DNA from: Labilithrix sp.
GTDB lineage: Bacteria; Myxococcota_A; Polyangia; Polyangiales; Polyangiaceae
Direction: 5' to 3'
Assembly (NCBI GenBank): GCA_019637155.1
Contig: JAHBWE010000015.1
Span: 186,001-250,000, forward strand
Length of the DNA stretch: 64,000 nt
Shown here: positions 6,838 to 16,259 of the stretch, piece after piece
How the letters are laid out: the number at the start of each line of letters is the position of its first letter
Numbering within the stretch: position 1 is the first letter of the stretch
The notes under the pieces: generated by a model
Told to the model about the DNA's origin: nothing
The model's input: the letters and a program-made list of their open reading frames with translations, nothing else
Databases searched by the model: none
Made by a program: the position numbers and the translations under genes

Positions 6838-7967
6838 GCGATCCCACGAAGAGCGAACGGATTCACCTCGTCCTCGCCGACGGCGCCGTCTTCCCGGGCG
6901 AGCCGTACGGCGCGCGCGGCACCACGGTCGGCGAGGCGGTCTTCACGACGACGATGACGGGCTACCAGGAGGTCCTCACCGATCCGTCGTACAAGGGCCA
7001 GATCGTCACGATGACGGCGCCCGAGATCGGCAACGTCGGCGTCAACGCGCTCGACGCGGAGTCGGTCGACGGCAAGCCGCACGTCGCGGGCTTCGTCCTG
7101 CGCGACGCGTCGCCGGTCGCGTCGAGCTGGCGCGCGGAGCAGACGCTCGACGCGTACCTCGCCGAGAGCGGCGTCGTCGCGATCACGGGCGTCGACACGC
7201 GCAAGCTCACGCGCCACCTCCGCGACCACGGCTCGCAGAACTGCGCGGTGGGGCCGGAGCCGATCGAGGCGCTGCGGAAGAAGGCGCGCGAGGCGCCGGA
7301 CATGTCCGGCTCCGACCTCGTGAAGCTCGTCACGCCGAAGGAGCGCTACGCGTTCGCGGACGGCCGCGGCGCGTGGAACGTCGATCCGAAGGGCGAGCGG
7401 AAGCGGTTCAGGGTCGTCGCGATCGACTACGGCGTGAAGAAGAACATCCTGCGCTGCCTCGTCGACACCGGCTGCGACGTGACGGTGGTGCCGGCGTCGA
7501 CGAGCGCGGCGGACGTCCTCGCGCTCTCGCCCGACGGCGTGTTCCTCTCGAACGGCCCGGGCGATCCGGCGGCGGTGAGCTACGCGGTCGAGACGATCAA
7601 GGGCCTCCTCGGGAAGAAGCCGCTCTTCGGCATCTGCCTCGGGCACCAGCTCCTCGCCCTCGCGCTCGGCGGCAAGACCTACAAGTTGAAGTTCGGGCAC
7701 CGCGGCGCGAACCAGCCGGTGAAGGACCTCGCGACCGGGCGCATCGAGATCACGACCCAGAACCACGGCTTCTGCGTCGACCTCGCCTCCCTGCCCTCCA
7801 GCGTCGTCAGCACCCACGTCCACCTGAACGACGGCACGAGCGAAGGCCTCGCGGCGAAGGACCTCGGGGCCTTCAGCGTCCAGTACCACCCCGAAGCCGC
7901 CGCCGGCCCCCACGATTCTCTCTATCTTTTCGAGCGCTTCCGCGAATCTATGGCGACCAAGCACTGA
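6834..7967 (+). CDS. carA: Carbamoyl-phosphate synthase small subunit
   Basis: The 377-residue glutaminase subunit supplies ammonia to CarB for carbamoyl phosphate, the first step toward pyrimidines and arginine. The N-terminal half has the family segments FTTTMTGYQEVLTDPSY and GVDTRKLTRHLRDHG. The C-terminal class I glutamine amidotransferase half has FLSNGPGDP, the nucleophile motif GICLGHQLLA, the NHGF segment and the catalytic His/Glu in VQYHPEA. The gene starts within the end of pyrC (ATGA overlap). carB is not in this window. A lipoprotein gene follows after 40 bases. Confidence 0.96.
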   Translation: MSDPTKSERIHLVLADGAVFPGEPYGARGTTVGEAVFTTTMTGYQEVLTDPSYKGQIVTMTAPEIGNVGVNALDAESVDGKPHVAGFVLRDASPVASSWRAEQTLDAYLAESGVVAITGVDTRKLTRHLRDHGSQNCAVGPEPIEALRKKAREAPDMSGSDLVKLVTPKERYAFADGRGAWNVDPKGERKRFRVVAIDYGVKKNILRCLVDTGCDVTVVPASTSAADVLALSPDGVFLSNGPGDPAAVSYAVETIKGLLGKKPLFGICLGHQLLALALGGKTYKLKFGHRGANQPVKDLATGRIEITTQNHGFCVDLASLPSSVVSTHVHLNDGTSEGLAAKDLGAFSVQYHPEAAAGPHDSLYLFERFRESMATKH

Positions 7968-8007
7968 CCTCCTGGCACACGTAGGAGACAGTGCTAAACC
8001 AGGACAC

Positions 8008-8775
8008 ATGATCCAGGGGCACCTCCGATCCTGGTCCACTTACCTGGCCGGTCTCGTCGCTTCGCTTTCGCTCGTCGCCTGCATCCAGGAGGCGCCGAAG
8101 CGGGCGCCGCTCTCGACCACGCCGGACGACAAGTCGGCGATCGAGGAGACGGAGACGTCGATCGACACGCTGGAGCCGGAGACGAACACGGACTCGGGGG
8201 CGTTCGGCAAGACGGCGTCCTCCTCCGGCAGCGGCATCGCGCCGAAGAAGCTCTGCGCCGGCGAGCTCAAGGCGGGGGACCTCGCCGTCGTCGAGATCAT
8301 GATCTCGTCGAAGAGCGGCTCGGGCGACAGCGGGGAGTGGGTCGAGGTGAAGAGCACGCGCGACTGCTGGCTGAAGGTCGGCGGCGTGGTGGTGGAGTCG
8401 CCGCGCGGCACGACGTCGACGGACTCGGCGGTCGTCGACGAGGGCTTCGAGCTCGCGCCGGGCGGCACGTTCGTCGTCGCGAACTCGCTCGACGCGACGA
8501 AGAACCACAACCTCCCGGGCAAGGTCTTCTCCTGGGACGCGACCGACGTGCTGAAGAACGACGGCGACACGATCATCGTCCGCGCCGGCGCGGTCGAGAT
8601 CGACAAGGTCACGTACCCTTCGCTCCCGCTCACGCCCGGCGCCGCGCTCGCGTTCCCGGAAGAGTGCGGCGACCACAAGGACTTCACGCGCTGGGTCGAG
8701 ACGACCGACAGCTACGACGCGACGTTCCGAGGCACCCCCAACGCCGTCAACGACGACGTCGTTTGCCCGCGCTAG
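8008..8775 (+). CDS. Lamin-tail-domain lipoprotein
   Basis: A signal peptide ends in the lipobox SLVAC with the lipidated Cys at about residue 25. An acidic linker of about 45 residues follows. From about residue 90 to the end the sequence fits a bacterial lamin-tail (LTD) beta-sandwich: LAVVEIMISS, GEWVEVKS, a middle strand with FELAPGGTFVVAN, and NDGDTIIVRAGAVEIDKVTY near the end. In bacteria this fold occurs in exported nucleases and surface proteins, usually as a binding module. No catalytic domain accompanies it here, so I make no functional claim beyond exported binding protein. An AGGA ribosome-binding site precedes ATG 8008. Confidence 0.8.
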   Translation: MIQGHLRSWSTYLAGLVASLSLVACIQEAPKRAPLSTTPDDKSAIEETETSIDTLEPETNTDSGAFGKTASSSGSGIAPKKLCAGELKAGDLAVVEIMISSKSGSGDSGEWVEVKSTRDCWLKVGGVVVESPRGTTSTDSAVVDEGFELAPGGTFVVANSLDATKNHNLPGKVFSWDATDVLKNDGDTIIVRAGAVEIDKVTYPSLPLTPGAALAFPEECGDHKDFTRWVETTDSYDATFRGTPNAVNDDVVCPR

Positions 8776-8817
8776 CGCTTGCCTGAGCGGCGAAGTCGAC
8801 TACGGTGCCGGCTTCCT

Positions 8818-10260
8818 GTGGCGAAGAAGCGCATTCATTTCGTCAGTCTTGGCTGCCCGAAGAACCGGGTGGACACCGAGGTCATGGTCGGCGTCGCGGG
8901 CGAGCAGCGGTGGGAGCTCACGAGCGAGGCGGACGAGGCCGAGGTCATCGTCGTCAACACGTGCGGCTTCATCGGCGAGGCGAAGAAGGAGTCGATCGAG
9001 ACGATCTTCGAGATGGCGGAGCTGAAGAAGCTCGGCGCGTGCAAGAAGCTCGTCGTGACGGGCTGCCTCTCGCAGCGCTACCCGCAAGAGCTCGAGTCGC
9101 AGATGCCGGAGGTCGACCACTTCCTCGGCTCGAGCGACATGCTCTCCCTCGGCAAGGTGCTCGCCGATCCGCTCGACGTCGCGAAGCGCAAGGTCCCTCG
9201 CATGCTGGTCGGGAACCCCGCCGACTGGGTGATGAAGGCCGAGAGCCCGCGCGTCGTCACCGGCTCGACCGCGAGCGCGTACCTGAAGATCGCGGAGGGC
9301 TGCAACCGCGCCTGCGCGTTCTGCACCATCCCGCAGTTCCGCGGGAAGCAGCGCTCGCGCACCGCCGACGACGTCGTCCGCGAGGCCTCGCACCTCGCGG
9401 CGCAAGGCATCGTCGAGCTGAACCTCATCTCGCAGGACACGGTGAGCTGGGGCCGCGACCTCCCGAAGGCCGGGCGCGAGTCGCTCGCGCGGCTCGTCGA
9501 GCGCGTCGCCGACGTCGCGGGCGTCCGCTGGGTACGTGTATTTTACCTGTATCCGGAGACGATCGACGAGGCGCTCCTCGACCTCCTCGCGAGCCACCCG
9601 CGCGTCGTGCCTTATGTCGACATGCCGCTCCAGCACGCGTCCGACGCGATGCTCGCGCGCATGAAGCGCGGCCACGGCAAGGACCGGCAGAAGCGCGTCG
9701 TGGAGCGGCTCCGCAAGCACATCCCGGGCCTCTTCCTCCGCACCGCGTTCATCGTCGGCCACCCCGGCGAGACGGACGCGGATTTCGCGGAGCTCGTAGA
9801 CTTCGTCGAATGGGGGCAGTTCGACAACGTCGGTGTATTCAAGTACTCGGACGAGGAGACGGCGAAGAGCTTCGCGCAGGACGGCAAGCTGAGGCCGGTC
9901 GTCGTCTCGAACCGCTGGCGCAAGCTGATGAGCCTCCAGCGCAAGATCGCGCGCCGGAACAACAAGCGCCTCGTCGGCCGCGAGATGGACGTGCTCGTCG
10001 AGGGCCCGTCGGAGGAGCACGAGCTCGTGATGGCGGGCCGCCACGCGGGCCAGGCGCCGGACGTGGACGGGAAGGTCTACCTCGGCGGCGGCGAGGTCAC
10101 GCGCGGCGAGATGCGCCGCGTCCGCATCACCCAGTCGGCCGACTACGACCTCGTCGGCGACGTCATCGACGATCCGCCCCCCCGCGCCGCCGCCGCCGCG
10201 AAGCCAAAGAAGCGCGCCCTCCCCGTCTTCGGCTCCCAGCTGATGTCCCGCGGCGCCTGA
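8818..10260 (+). CDS. rimO: Ribosomal protein S12 methylthiotransferase
   Basis: This 480-residue radical SAM methylthiotransferase adds a methylthio group to an Asp of ribosomal protein S12. The N-terminal MTTase domain opens with HFVSLGCPKNRVDTE and supplies conserved Cys in NTCGFI and VVTGCLSQRY. The radical SAM core has CNRACAFCTIPQFRGKQRSR, and YVDMPLQHASD and FIVGHPGETD follow. A TRAM domain lies at about residues 375-445. The SLGCPKN motif and lack of tRNA-methylthiotransferase signatures favour RimO over MiaB. I use GTG 8818 because it directly precedes the conserved AKKRIHFVSLGC. An Ala/Lys-rich tail of about 30 residues follows the TRAM domain. Confidence 0.93.
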   Translation: MAKKRIHFVSLGCPKNRVDTEVMVGVAGEQRWELTSEADEAEVIVVNTCGFIGEAKKESIETIFEMAELKKLGACKKLVVTGCLSQRYPQELESQMPEVDHFLGSSDMLSLGKVLADPLDVAKRKVPRMLVGNPADWVMKAESPRVVTGSTASAYLKIAEGCNRACAFCTIPQFRGKQRSRTADDVVREASHLAAQGIVELNLISQDTVSWGRDLPKAGRESLARLVERVADVAGVRWVRVFYLYPETIDEALLDLLASHPRVVPYVDMPLQHASDAMLARMKRGHGKDRQKRVVERLRKHIPGLFLRTAFIVGHPGETDADFAELVDFVEWGQFDNVGVFKYSDEETAKSFAQDGKLRPVVVSNRWRKLMSLQRKIARRNNKRLVGREMDVLVEGPSEEHELVMAGRHAGQAPDVDGKVYLGGGEVTRGEMRRVRITQSADYDLVGDVIDDPPPRAAAAAKPKKRALPVFGSQLMSRGA

Positions 10261-10326
10261 CCCCCCCGCGCCGCCGCTGATGTCGCGCGGGCGTCTGATG
10301 TCCGCCGCGCTGCGATGTCGGGGCTG

Positions 10327-10674
10327 CTACCTCGCCGGGAGCGTGATCGCGATCGACGGCGACGTGCCGGTGCCGCTGTCTTGCGTGAGGTCGATGACGT
10401 CCTGGGGCTGGCCCTTGACCGTCATCTCCCACGTGCCCTCCGCGTTCGCGATGGTGCCGTTCACGCGCTCTTCGGGCAGCAGCGTCTCGTTCCGGCTCAC
10501 GGCGACGAGGAGCGCGTTCGGGATCGCGCCGCGCTCGCTCCGCAGCGTGTAGCTGTTCGGCTCGGTCCCCGCGGAGATCGTGGGGAGCGCCGGCGGAGGC
10601 AGCGGAAGCGTGGGGCTCGTGCACGCCGCAACGGCCACGATCATCAGCGCGCGCGCGAGCCACCGCCGTCCCAT
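10327..10674 (-). CDS. Small lipoprotein, 115 aa
   Basis: Starting at ATG 10674 the protein has a short signal peptide MGRRWLARALMIVAVAACTS with lipobox VAAC. The remaining 95 residues are Pro-rich at first and then form a probable small beta domain (YTLRSERGAIPNALLVAVSR, GTWEMTVKGQPQDVIDL). The family is unknown to me. An upstream in-frame start at 10737 would bury the signal peptide and is unlikely. The gene is convergent with rimO and divergent from the large exported protein at 10863, with a 188-bp gap on that side. Confidence 0.7.
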   Translation of the reverse strand: MGRRWLARALMIVAVAACTSPTLPLPPPALPTISAGTEPNSYTLRSERGAIPNALLVAVSRNETLLPEERVNGTIANAEGTWEMTVKGQPQDVIDLTQDSGTGTSPSIAITLPAR

Positions 10675-10862
10675 AGCAACGTCGTAGCATGCCCCCACGC
10701 GGCGCCGCCACCAGCATTCGCCCGATTTTTGAGGCACATAGACAACTCAGTTGGCACTAGCCCGCCGGCTGCCATGAGCGACGTGCTTGGGCTTGTTCCA
10801 ACAACCGCCGTAGGCTGGGGAGAACAGCCCGGCGACGCTCGGGCGTTACCTCGCAGGATCCC

Positions 10863-13547
10863 GTGAAGATCTGGCTCCGGCCGCTCCCCTTCGCACTGCT
10901 CGCGGCCTACGGCGTCGCGAAGGCCGGTCGAGCGCCCGTCGACGACGCGGCCCCGAGCCGATCGGCCGCGCTCTGCGGCGCGCTCGAGAAGCTCCACGAC
11001 GTCACGTGCGACCCGAACGACGTCGTGTGGCTCCAGGGTCCGTCCGGCGTGAGCGGCGCGATGCGCGGCAAGGGTCGGGCGCTCGTGCGCGGCAAGGAGA
11101 AGAGCGTGGTCCCGTCGTCCGCCGATCCGAGCGCGCCGCCGGACGCCGAGACGTTCGACCTCTTCACGGTCGACGCGCGGCTCTCCCCCGAAGGGCAGCT
11201 CCTCGACGTCGGGGACATGCACAACCTCACGAAGTCGACCAACGCGGACGAGACGCTCCCCGTCACGCGCGGCTCGCTCGTCGCGTACGTCGTCGAGGTC
11301 GACGGGCATCCGCAGGCGGTGCAGGTCCTCGACCTCGCCGGCCACGACACGCACGCGTACGAGGAGCTCACGCGCACCGAGCGCTGGCAGGTGAAGATCG
11401 CAGACCTCCAGGCCACCGGCTCCACCCACGGCGTGAAGAAGACGGTGTTCGCGCTCGTCCCGCCGCCGAAGACGGCCTCGGTCGCGTTCCGCGACGACGG
11501 GACGCTCGAGGTGAAGACCGATCCGCCGTCGGAGCCGCCGCTCGTCTTCGACCCGGTGAAGGCGACCGTGCCCGAGGGCGCTCACGCGCGCGCGACGCCG
11601 GAGGGCGTCCTCGCGAAGCCGCCGACGTTCGGACCATGGATGAGCGATCGTCTCCGCGCCGCGTCGTGGTTCGGCGACGAGAAGAACCAGATGCTCAAGG
11701 CCGTCGTCTTCACCACGCTCGAGTGGGTGAAGGGCAAGAAGGCCGCGCTCACCGGCGACACCGGCGCGGAGCAGGCGCAGGAGGACCTCGGGTCGATCGT
11801 CACGATGCAGACGGTCAACGTGACCGATCCCGAGCTCGGTTGGCCGCCGAAGCCGCTCGAGCCGATGCTGAAGCCGCCGCTCACGGGCGAAGGCCAGTGG
11901 ATCCGCCTCGACGACGATCCGTTCATCACGCCCGTCGCCGGCAACGCGACCCCGTTCGTGACGACGTTCGTGCGCACCGATCCGAGCGCGCAGCAGACGC
12001 GCGTCTACGTGACGCTCTGGGACCCGCGCCTCGTCGCGCTCCACATGGAGGCCGGCTCGGTCGAGCCGGTCAGCTCCACCGGCGAGGCCGGCACCGGGCA
12101 GATCCCGCGCGAGCCGCAGGTGATCCGGAAGCTCGTCGCCGGCTTCAACGGCGGCTTCCAGGCGACGCACGGCGAGTTCGGCATGCAGGCCGACGGCGTC
12201 CTCTACCTGCCGCCGAAGCCGTACGCCGCGACCGTGCTCGAGATGAAAGACGGCGCGACCGCGTTCACCGCGTGGCCGCCCGACCAGCGCACCGTGCCGG
12301 AGGACGTCCTCTCGTTCCGCCAGAACATGACCCCCATGGTGCAGAACGACAAGTACAACCCGTGGGGCCGCGCGTGGTGGGGCGGCGTCCCGCCGGGCTG
12401 GAAGGACGCCGTCCACACGACGCGCTCCGGCCTGTGCCTCACGAAGGAGGGCTTCGTCGCGTACCTCTTCGGCCACGACATCGGCCCCGAGCCGCTCGGG
12501 CGCGCGATGCTCGCGGCGCGCTGCCAGCTCGGCATCCACCTCGACATGAACCCGGGCCTCGCCGGCTTCGAGTTCTACAACATGCAGTCTGCAAGTACCT
12601 TCAAGCCGCTCGGCCGTCCCCTCCAGCCGGACTGGGAGTACGAGGGCACGGTGAAGGACATGCCGGACTTCAAGTACCGGTCGCGCCGGATGACGAAGAC
12701 GATGGGGCACATCCAGTTCCCTCGCTACATCCAGCGCGACGGACGCGACTTCTTCTACCTCACGAACCGCGCGGTCCTCCCCGGCGCGCCGCTCGAGCCC
12801 GAGAGCGAGTGGCGCGTGAAGGGCCTCCCGCAGCACGGCTTCCCGTACGCGAGCGCGATCACGACCGCGCGCCTCTTCCCGAACGGCGACCCGAGCCGCA
12901 AGGTCCGCGTGCTCCGCGTCGATCCGCGCGCCGTCGACCTCGACAAGCCGGACGCCGACGAGAAGGTGCAGACCGTCCTCGTCCTCGGCCGCCCGCCGAA
13001 GGTGAAGCCGAGCGCCGAGGCCGGCGACAAGAAGCTCTGGCTCGGCGCGCACGTCTTCTCCGTCTCCGCCTCCGCGCCGCCGAACGCGTCAGCGCTCGTG
13101 CCCGTCCTCGCGCCCGGCTCCGTCACCGCGCGCGGCGCGGTCGGCGTCTCGGACGAGGACGGCTTCTTGCACTGGCTCGAGCTCCCGCCCGACGATCCCC
13201 CGAGCAGCGACGCGAGCGCGGCGATGCTCGACCTCCTGCAACGCGCAGGTTGCACGTCGCGCGGCCTCGTCGCCGGCGATCTCCGCGCGTACCTCGGCGG
13301 CGGCCTCGACCTCGCGGGCGAGCCGGCCGGCCCGACAGCGGTCGCGATCCGCCTCGCGCGGACCCCCTCCCCCGCCGCGAAGCAGATCTTCGAGGACGTG
13401 GCGATCGTGCAGCAGGCGGTCTGGGCCCCGCTCCAGGCCCAGCGGGTGAAGTGGCGGCCGACCCTCGCCCCGCCCGAGAAGCCCGCCCCCTCCGCCAGCG
13501 CGTCGGCGTCGTCGTCGGCCGCGCCTCCCCCGAAGCCGCCGCGCTAG
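10863..13547 (+). CDS. Large exported protein with phosphodiester-glycosidase-like (NAGPA) domain
   Basis: The protein has 894 residues. The N-terminus (KIWLRPLPFALLAAYGVAKAG) is a signal peptide or anchor. Residues about 40-300 are unrecognised. The middle, about residues 370-620, resembles the phosphodiester glycosidase (NAGPA, DUF2233) domain: KLVAGFNGGFQATHGEFGMQADGVLYLPPK fits its NGGF and G-x-DG blocks, and SGLCLTKEGF followed by AMLAARCQLGIHLDMNPG fits its C-terminal part, where LDGGGS is usual but is absent here. The C-terminus ends in an Ala/Ser/Pro-rich low-complexity tail. Known NAGPA enzymes cleave sugar-phosphodiester bonds, but the altered motif leaves activity uncertain. The start is GTG 10863. 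Confidence 0.7.
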   Translation: MKIWLRPLPFALLAAYGVAKAGRAPVDDAAPSRSAALCGALEKLHDVTCDPNDVVWLQGPSGVSGAMRGKGRALVRGKEKSVVPSSADPSAPPDAETFDLFTVDARLSPEGQLLDVGDMHNLTKSTNADETLPVTRGSLVAYVVEVDGHPQAVQVLDLAGHDTHAYEELTRTERWQVKIADLQATGSTHGVKKTVFALVPPPKTASVAFRDDGTLEVKTDPPSEPPLVFDPVKATVPEGAHARATPEGVLAKPPTFGPWMSDRLRAASWFGDEKNQMLKAVVFTTLEWVKGKKAALTGDTGAEQAQEDLGSIVTMQTVNVTDPELGWPPKPLEPMLKPPLTGEGQWIRLDDDPFITPVAGNATPFVTTFVRTDPSAQQTRVYVTLWDPRLVALHMEAGSVEPVSSTGEAGTGQIPREPQVIRKLVAGFNGGFQATHGEFGMQADGVLYLPPKPYAATVLEMKDGATAFTAWPPDQRTVPEDVLSFRQNMTPMVQNDKYNPWGRAWWGGVPPGWKDAVHTTRSGLCLTKEGFVAYLFGHDIGPEPLGRAMLAARCQLGIHLDMNPGLAGFEFYNMQSASTFKPLGRPLQPDWEYEGTVKDMPDFKYRSRRMTKTMGHIQFPRYIQRDGRDFFYLTNRAVLPGAPLEPESEWRVKGLPQHGFPYASAITTARLFPNGDPSRKVRVLRVDPRAVDLDKPDADEKVQTVLVLGRPPKVKPSAEAGDKKLWLGAHVFSVSASAPPNASALVPVLAPGSVTARGAVGVSDEDGFLHWLELPPDDPPSSDASAAMLDLLQRAGCTSRGLVAGDLRAYLGGGLDLAGEPAGPTAVAIRLARTPSPAAKQIFEDVAIVQQAVWAPLQAQRVKWRPTLAPPEKPAPSASASASSSAAPPPKPPR
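12583..12593. repeat. TGCA-N3-TGCA palindromic motif
   Basis: TGCAGTCTGCA, inside the NAGPA-like gene. Confidence 0.6.
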
Positions 13548-13853
13548 CGCTGCTTTGAGATTCGGAAGAGACGTTCGACCTTGGGGCCGACCCGCGCGGA
13601 ACGCCGTTGTTTCCATGGGTCGCGCGGGGCCTCCCCTCGAAAGCTGAGAAACCGCATTAAGTCGCTCGCCAACACCAGGACCCGGCGCTATGAGGACCCG
13701 CCCTCCCTGGTTTTGGCGGAAGTTTTCGCTTCAGCCGGATCCCGCGGGGGGTGAGCCCATCGAACGGCGACGGCCGGCACCCACGGCGAAGGTGCCCGGC
13801 ATCGCTGTTAAAACAGGAGTGCGGGCGATATGATGCAGTTTCAGGAGCGGCGG
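13548..13853. other. Intergenic region with one hairpin
   Basis: These 306 bases between two plus-strand genes show no convincing reading frame. Near the 3' side the sequence GCCGGCACC at about 13773-13781 can pair with GGTGCCCGGC at 13791-13800 with one bulged base, giving a hairpin. No T-run follows, so a terminator is unlikely. A slightly AT-richer segment (CGCTGTTAAAACAGGAG) lies just before the next gene. It probably holds that gene's promoter. Confidence 0.4.
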
Positions 13854-16229
13854 ATGTCAGACGAGAACAAGCGCGGCGGCGGATCCGACCTCGATATCTT
13901 CGAGGGTCTCGGTCGGAAGAACTCCGAGAAGATGCCGATCGCGCCCCCGCCTCCGCCAGGCTCCTCCTCTTACGTCCAGGCCGCGCGTCCTGCCCCCATC
14001 GACGCGAAGAAGACGCTGCTCGGCATCCCCGGCCCCGCCACGCCGCTCGCTGCGCCGCCGCCTCCCCCGTCGACGCGCCCCTCGAGCGCGGGCCTCATCG
14101 ACGCCGCGCACCCGGCGTCGGGCTCGATGCGCGCGAACGGCAAGTCGTCGGACGCCCCGCCGGGCCGCGGCTCGCTCCCGAACCTCGCGGCGTCGAAGAG
14201 CAATCCGCCGATCGAGGCCGCCGCTCCGCACCGCGCGAGCGGCCCGCACCGCCTCCCCTCCGATCCCCCGCCGCGCCCGCACAACCCGGCGCCGCGCCAT
14301 CACTCGAGCCATCCGCCGCCCGCGATCGTGAAGGCCCGCGCGGGCAAGCTCGATCCGGATCCGTACACGGACGAGGACGACGCGGCGGACACGCACGTCT
14401 TCGAGAAGCACAAGGTCAACGAGGCGCAGGCGAAGGCCGCCCTCGGCCACGCGCCGACGCAGGCGTTCGAGCAGGTCCCCTCGACGCAGAACGCAGGCGG
14501 CTCCAACGATCGCACGCTCGCGCGCACGAACGACGGCGAGTCGCTCGACACGCTCGTCGCGTCGTCGGAGCAGCGCGCCGCGTCCGAGCGCACGTCGGCG
14601 CGGCTCGCGACCGCGAAGACCGAGATGGCGATGCCCGCGCAGCCGATGCCGCAACCGGCGCCGATGCCGCAACCGGCGCCGGTCCCGGAGCCGCCGGACA
14701 CCGCGTCGCTCTCCGCCGCGTTCGGCGCCCTCGGTGAGCCGGAGGCCGCGTCGATCTCGAAGAGCCTCCGCTCCTCGCAGCCCGCGAGCGGCTCGATGCG
14801 CTCGGCGCCCCCGCCGCCTCCGCCGTCGATGAAGCCGGGCCTCACGACCCAGCCCGCGATGCCGCCGCCGCCCCCTCCGCCGCCAGGCGCGGCCGCGCCC
14901 GGGATGCAGACGCTCCCTTCCGCGCAGCAGATCGCGCTGCCGCCGCAGTCGGTCCCGCCGCCGCCCGTCACGCAGCCGTACGCCGCCGGCGCCGTGTCGC
15001 CATCGGCGCCGCCGCCGCCGGTGCAGTCCTATCCGCCGGCCGCCCCGCAGCAGAGCCTGCCGCCGGTCGCGCGGATGGATGCAAGCTACACGTTCCCGGA
15101 GAAGAAGGAGCCGAAGAGCAACGGCTTCGTCTTCGCGGTCCTCCTGACCGTAATGGCGATCGCCGGCGCGGCGGTGTTCTTCTTCATGCCGCGCACGGGC
15201 ACGGTGGTCGTGAACGTCGCCGACGCGAAGGGCGGCGTGGTCTCGAAGCTCGAGGTCACGATCGACGGCGCGAAGAAGTGCGACAGCGCCCCGTGCATCG
15301 TCCGCGACCTCCCCGCCGGCACGCACGAGGTGAAGGTCAGCGCCGCCGGCTACGAGCCGGTCGCGGCGAAGGCGGTCGCGATCTCGGGCGGCAAGGACGT
15401 GACGACGGACTTCCAGCTCGTCGCGGCGAAGCCTTCGAACGGCACCGGCTTCAAGGTCGCCGGCCCGGCGGGCGCGAAGCTCACCGTCGACGGCAAGGAG
15501 ATCGGCGTCCTCCCGCAGGAGCTGAAGGACCTCGAGCCGGGCGATCACAAGCTCCACTTCAGCGGCGATCGCTACGCCCCGCTCGACAAGACGATCACGG
15601 TCGGCAAGGACGAGATCGTCGACGTCGGCACGGTCCCGCTGAAGGTGACGAAGGGCAAGGCGACGATCCAGCTCGGCACGCCGGGCGCGAAGGTCACGCT
15701 CGTCAACGGCGCCACGAAGAAGGAGGTCCCGCAGTTCCCGATGGCGATCGAGTTCGATCCCAACGAGAAGTGGGAGCTCCAGGCGACGAAGGACGGGATG
15801 GACCCCTACAGCGAGAAGATCGCGTTCGAGGACGGCCAGGCCGAGAAGACGTTCACGATCACGCTGAACCCGAAGGGCACCGCCGCCGCGAGGGCAGCCG
15901 CGGAGAAGCCGGCCTCCGCCCCGGTCGCCGCCGCGATGACGCCGAAGGCAAAGGTCTCCTCGTCGTCGAGCGACGACGAGAAGCCGAGGAAGTCCACCGC
16001 ATCGGAATCGACCGGCGAAACGGCGCTGAAGATCAACTCCCTCCCCGCCTCCTCGATCGTCCTCGACGGCAAACCCATCGGCGTCACCCCGCAGGCACAC
16101 GTCACCGTGACCCCGGGGACCCACACGATCATGTTCGTGAACTCGGAGCAGTCCCTGAAGAAGACGATCACGGTCGAGGTCAAGGCCGGCGAAACAAAGG
16201 CCGCCTTCGCGAAGCTGCGGGACGAGTAA
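13854..16229 (+). CDS. PEGA-domain membrane protein with long Pro-rich cytoplasmic region
   Basis: The 791-residue protein has two halves. Residues 1-420 are low-complexity Pro/Ala/Ser with many charged residues and PPPPPP runs, probably a disordered cytoplasmic part. A single membrane segment at about 423-445 (VFAVLLTVMAIAGAAVFFFMP) is followed by four to five PEGA-type repeats, for example TVVVNVADAKGGVVSKLEVTIDG, GTHEVKVSAAGYEP, GDHKLHFSGDRYAP and GTHTIMFVNSEQSLKKTITVEV. PEGA domains are extracytoplasmic beta modules common in myxobacteria. I chose ATG 13854 because AGGAG sits about 7 bases upstream. Two ATGs at 13830 and 13833 are poorer alternatives. Function is unknown, and a structural or signalling role in the envelope is likely. 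Confidence 0.82.
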   Translation: MSDENKRGGGSDLDIFEGLGRKNSEKMPIAPPPPPGSSSYVQAARPAPIDAKKTLLGIPGPATPLAAPPPPPSTRPSSAGLIDAAHPASGSMRANGKSSDAPPGRGSLPNLAASKSNPPIEAAAPHRASGPHRLPSDPPPRPHNPAPRHHSSHPPPAIVKARAGKLDPDPYTDEDDAADTHVFEKHKVNEAQAKAALGHAPTQAFEQVPSTQNAGGSNDRTLARTNDGESLDTLVASSEQRAASERTSARLATAKTEMAMPAQPMPQPAPMPQPAPVPEPPDTASLSAAFGALGEPEAASISKSLRSSQPASGSMRSAPPPPPPSMKPGLTTQPAMPPPPPPPPGAAAPGMQTLPSAQQIALPPQSVPPPPVTQPYAAGAVSPSAPPPPVQSYPPAAPQQSLPPVARMDASYTFPEKKEPKSNGFVFAVLLTVMAIAGAAVFFFMPRTGTVVVNVADAKGGVVSKLEVTIDGAKKCDSAPCIVRDLPAGTHEVKVSAAGYEPVAAKAVAISGGKDVTTDFQLVAAKPSNGTGFKVAGPAGAKLTVDGKEIGVLPQELKDLEPGDHKLHFSGDRYAPLDKTITVGKDEIVDVGTVPLKVTKGKATIQLGTPGAKVTLVNGATKKEVPQFPMAIEFDPNEKWELQATKDGMDPYSEKIAFEDGQAEKTFTITLNPKGTAAARAAAEKPASAPVAAAMTPKAKVSSSSSDDEKPRKSTASESTGETALKINSLPASSIVLDGKPIGVTPQAHVTVTPGTHTIMFVNSEQSLKKTITVEVKAGETKAAFAKLRDE

Positions 16230-16259
16230 CCGCGTACGCTCCCTCCACGTGAGGGAAGC

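Noticed and set aside
10752..10775. TGGCAC word upstream of the exported protein at 10863
   Set aside because: No GC at the required -12 position, which makes it off by one base.
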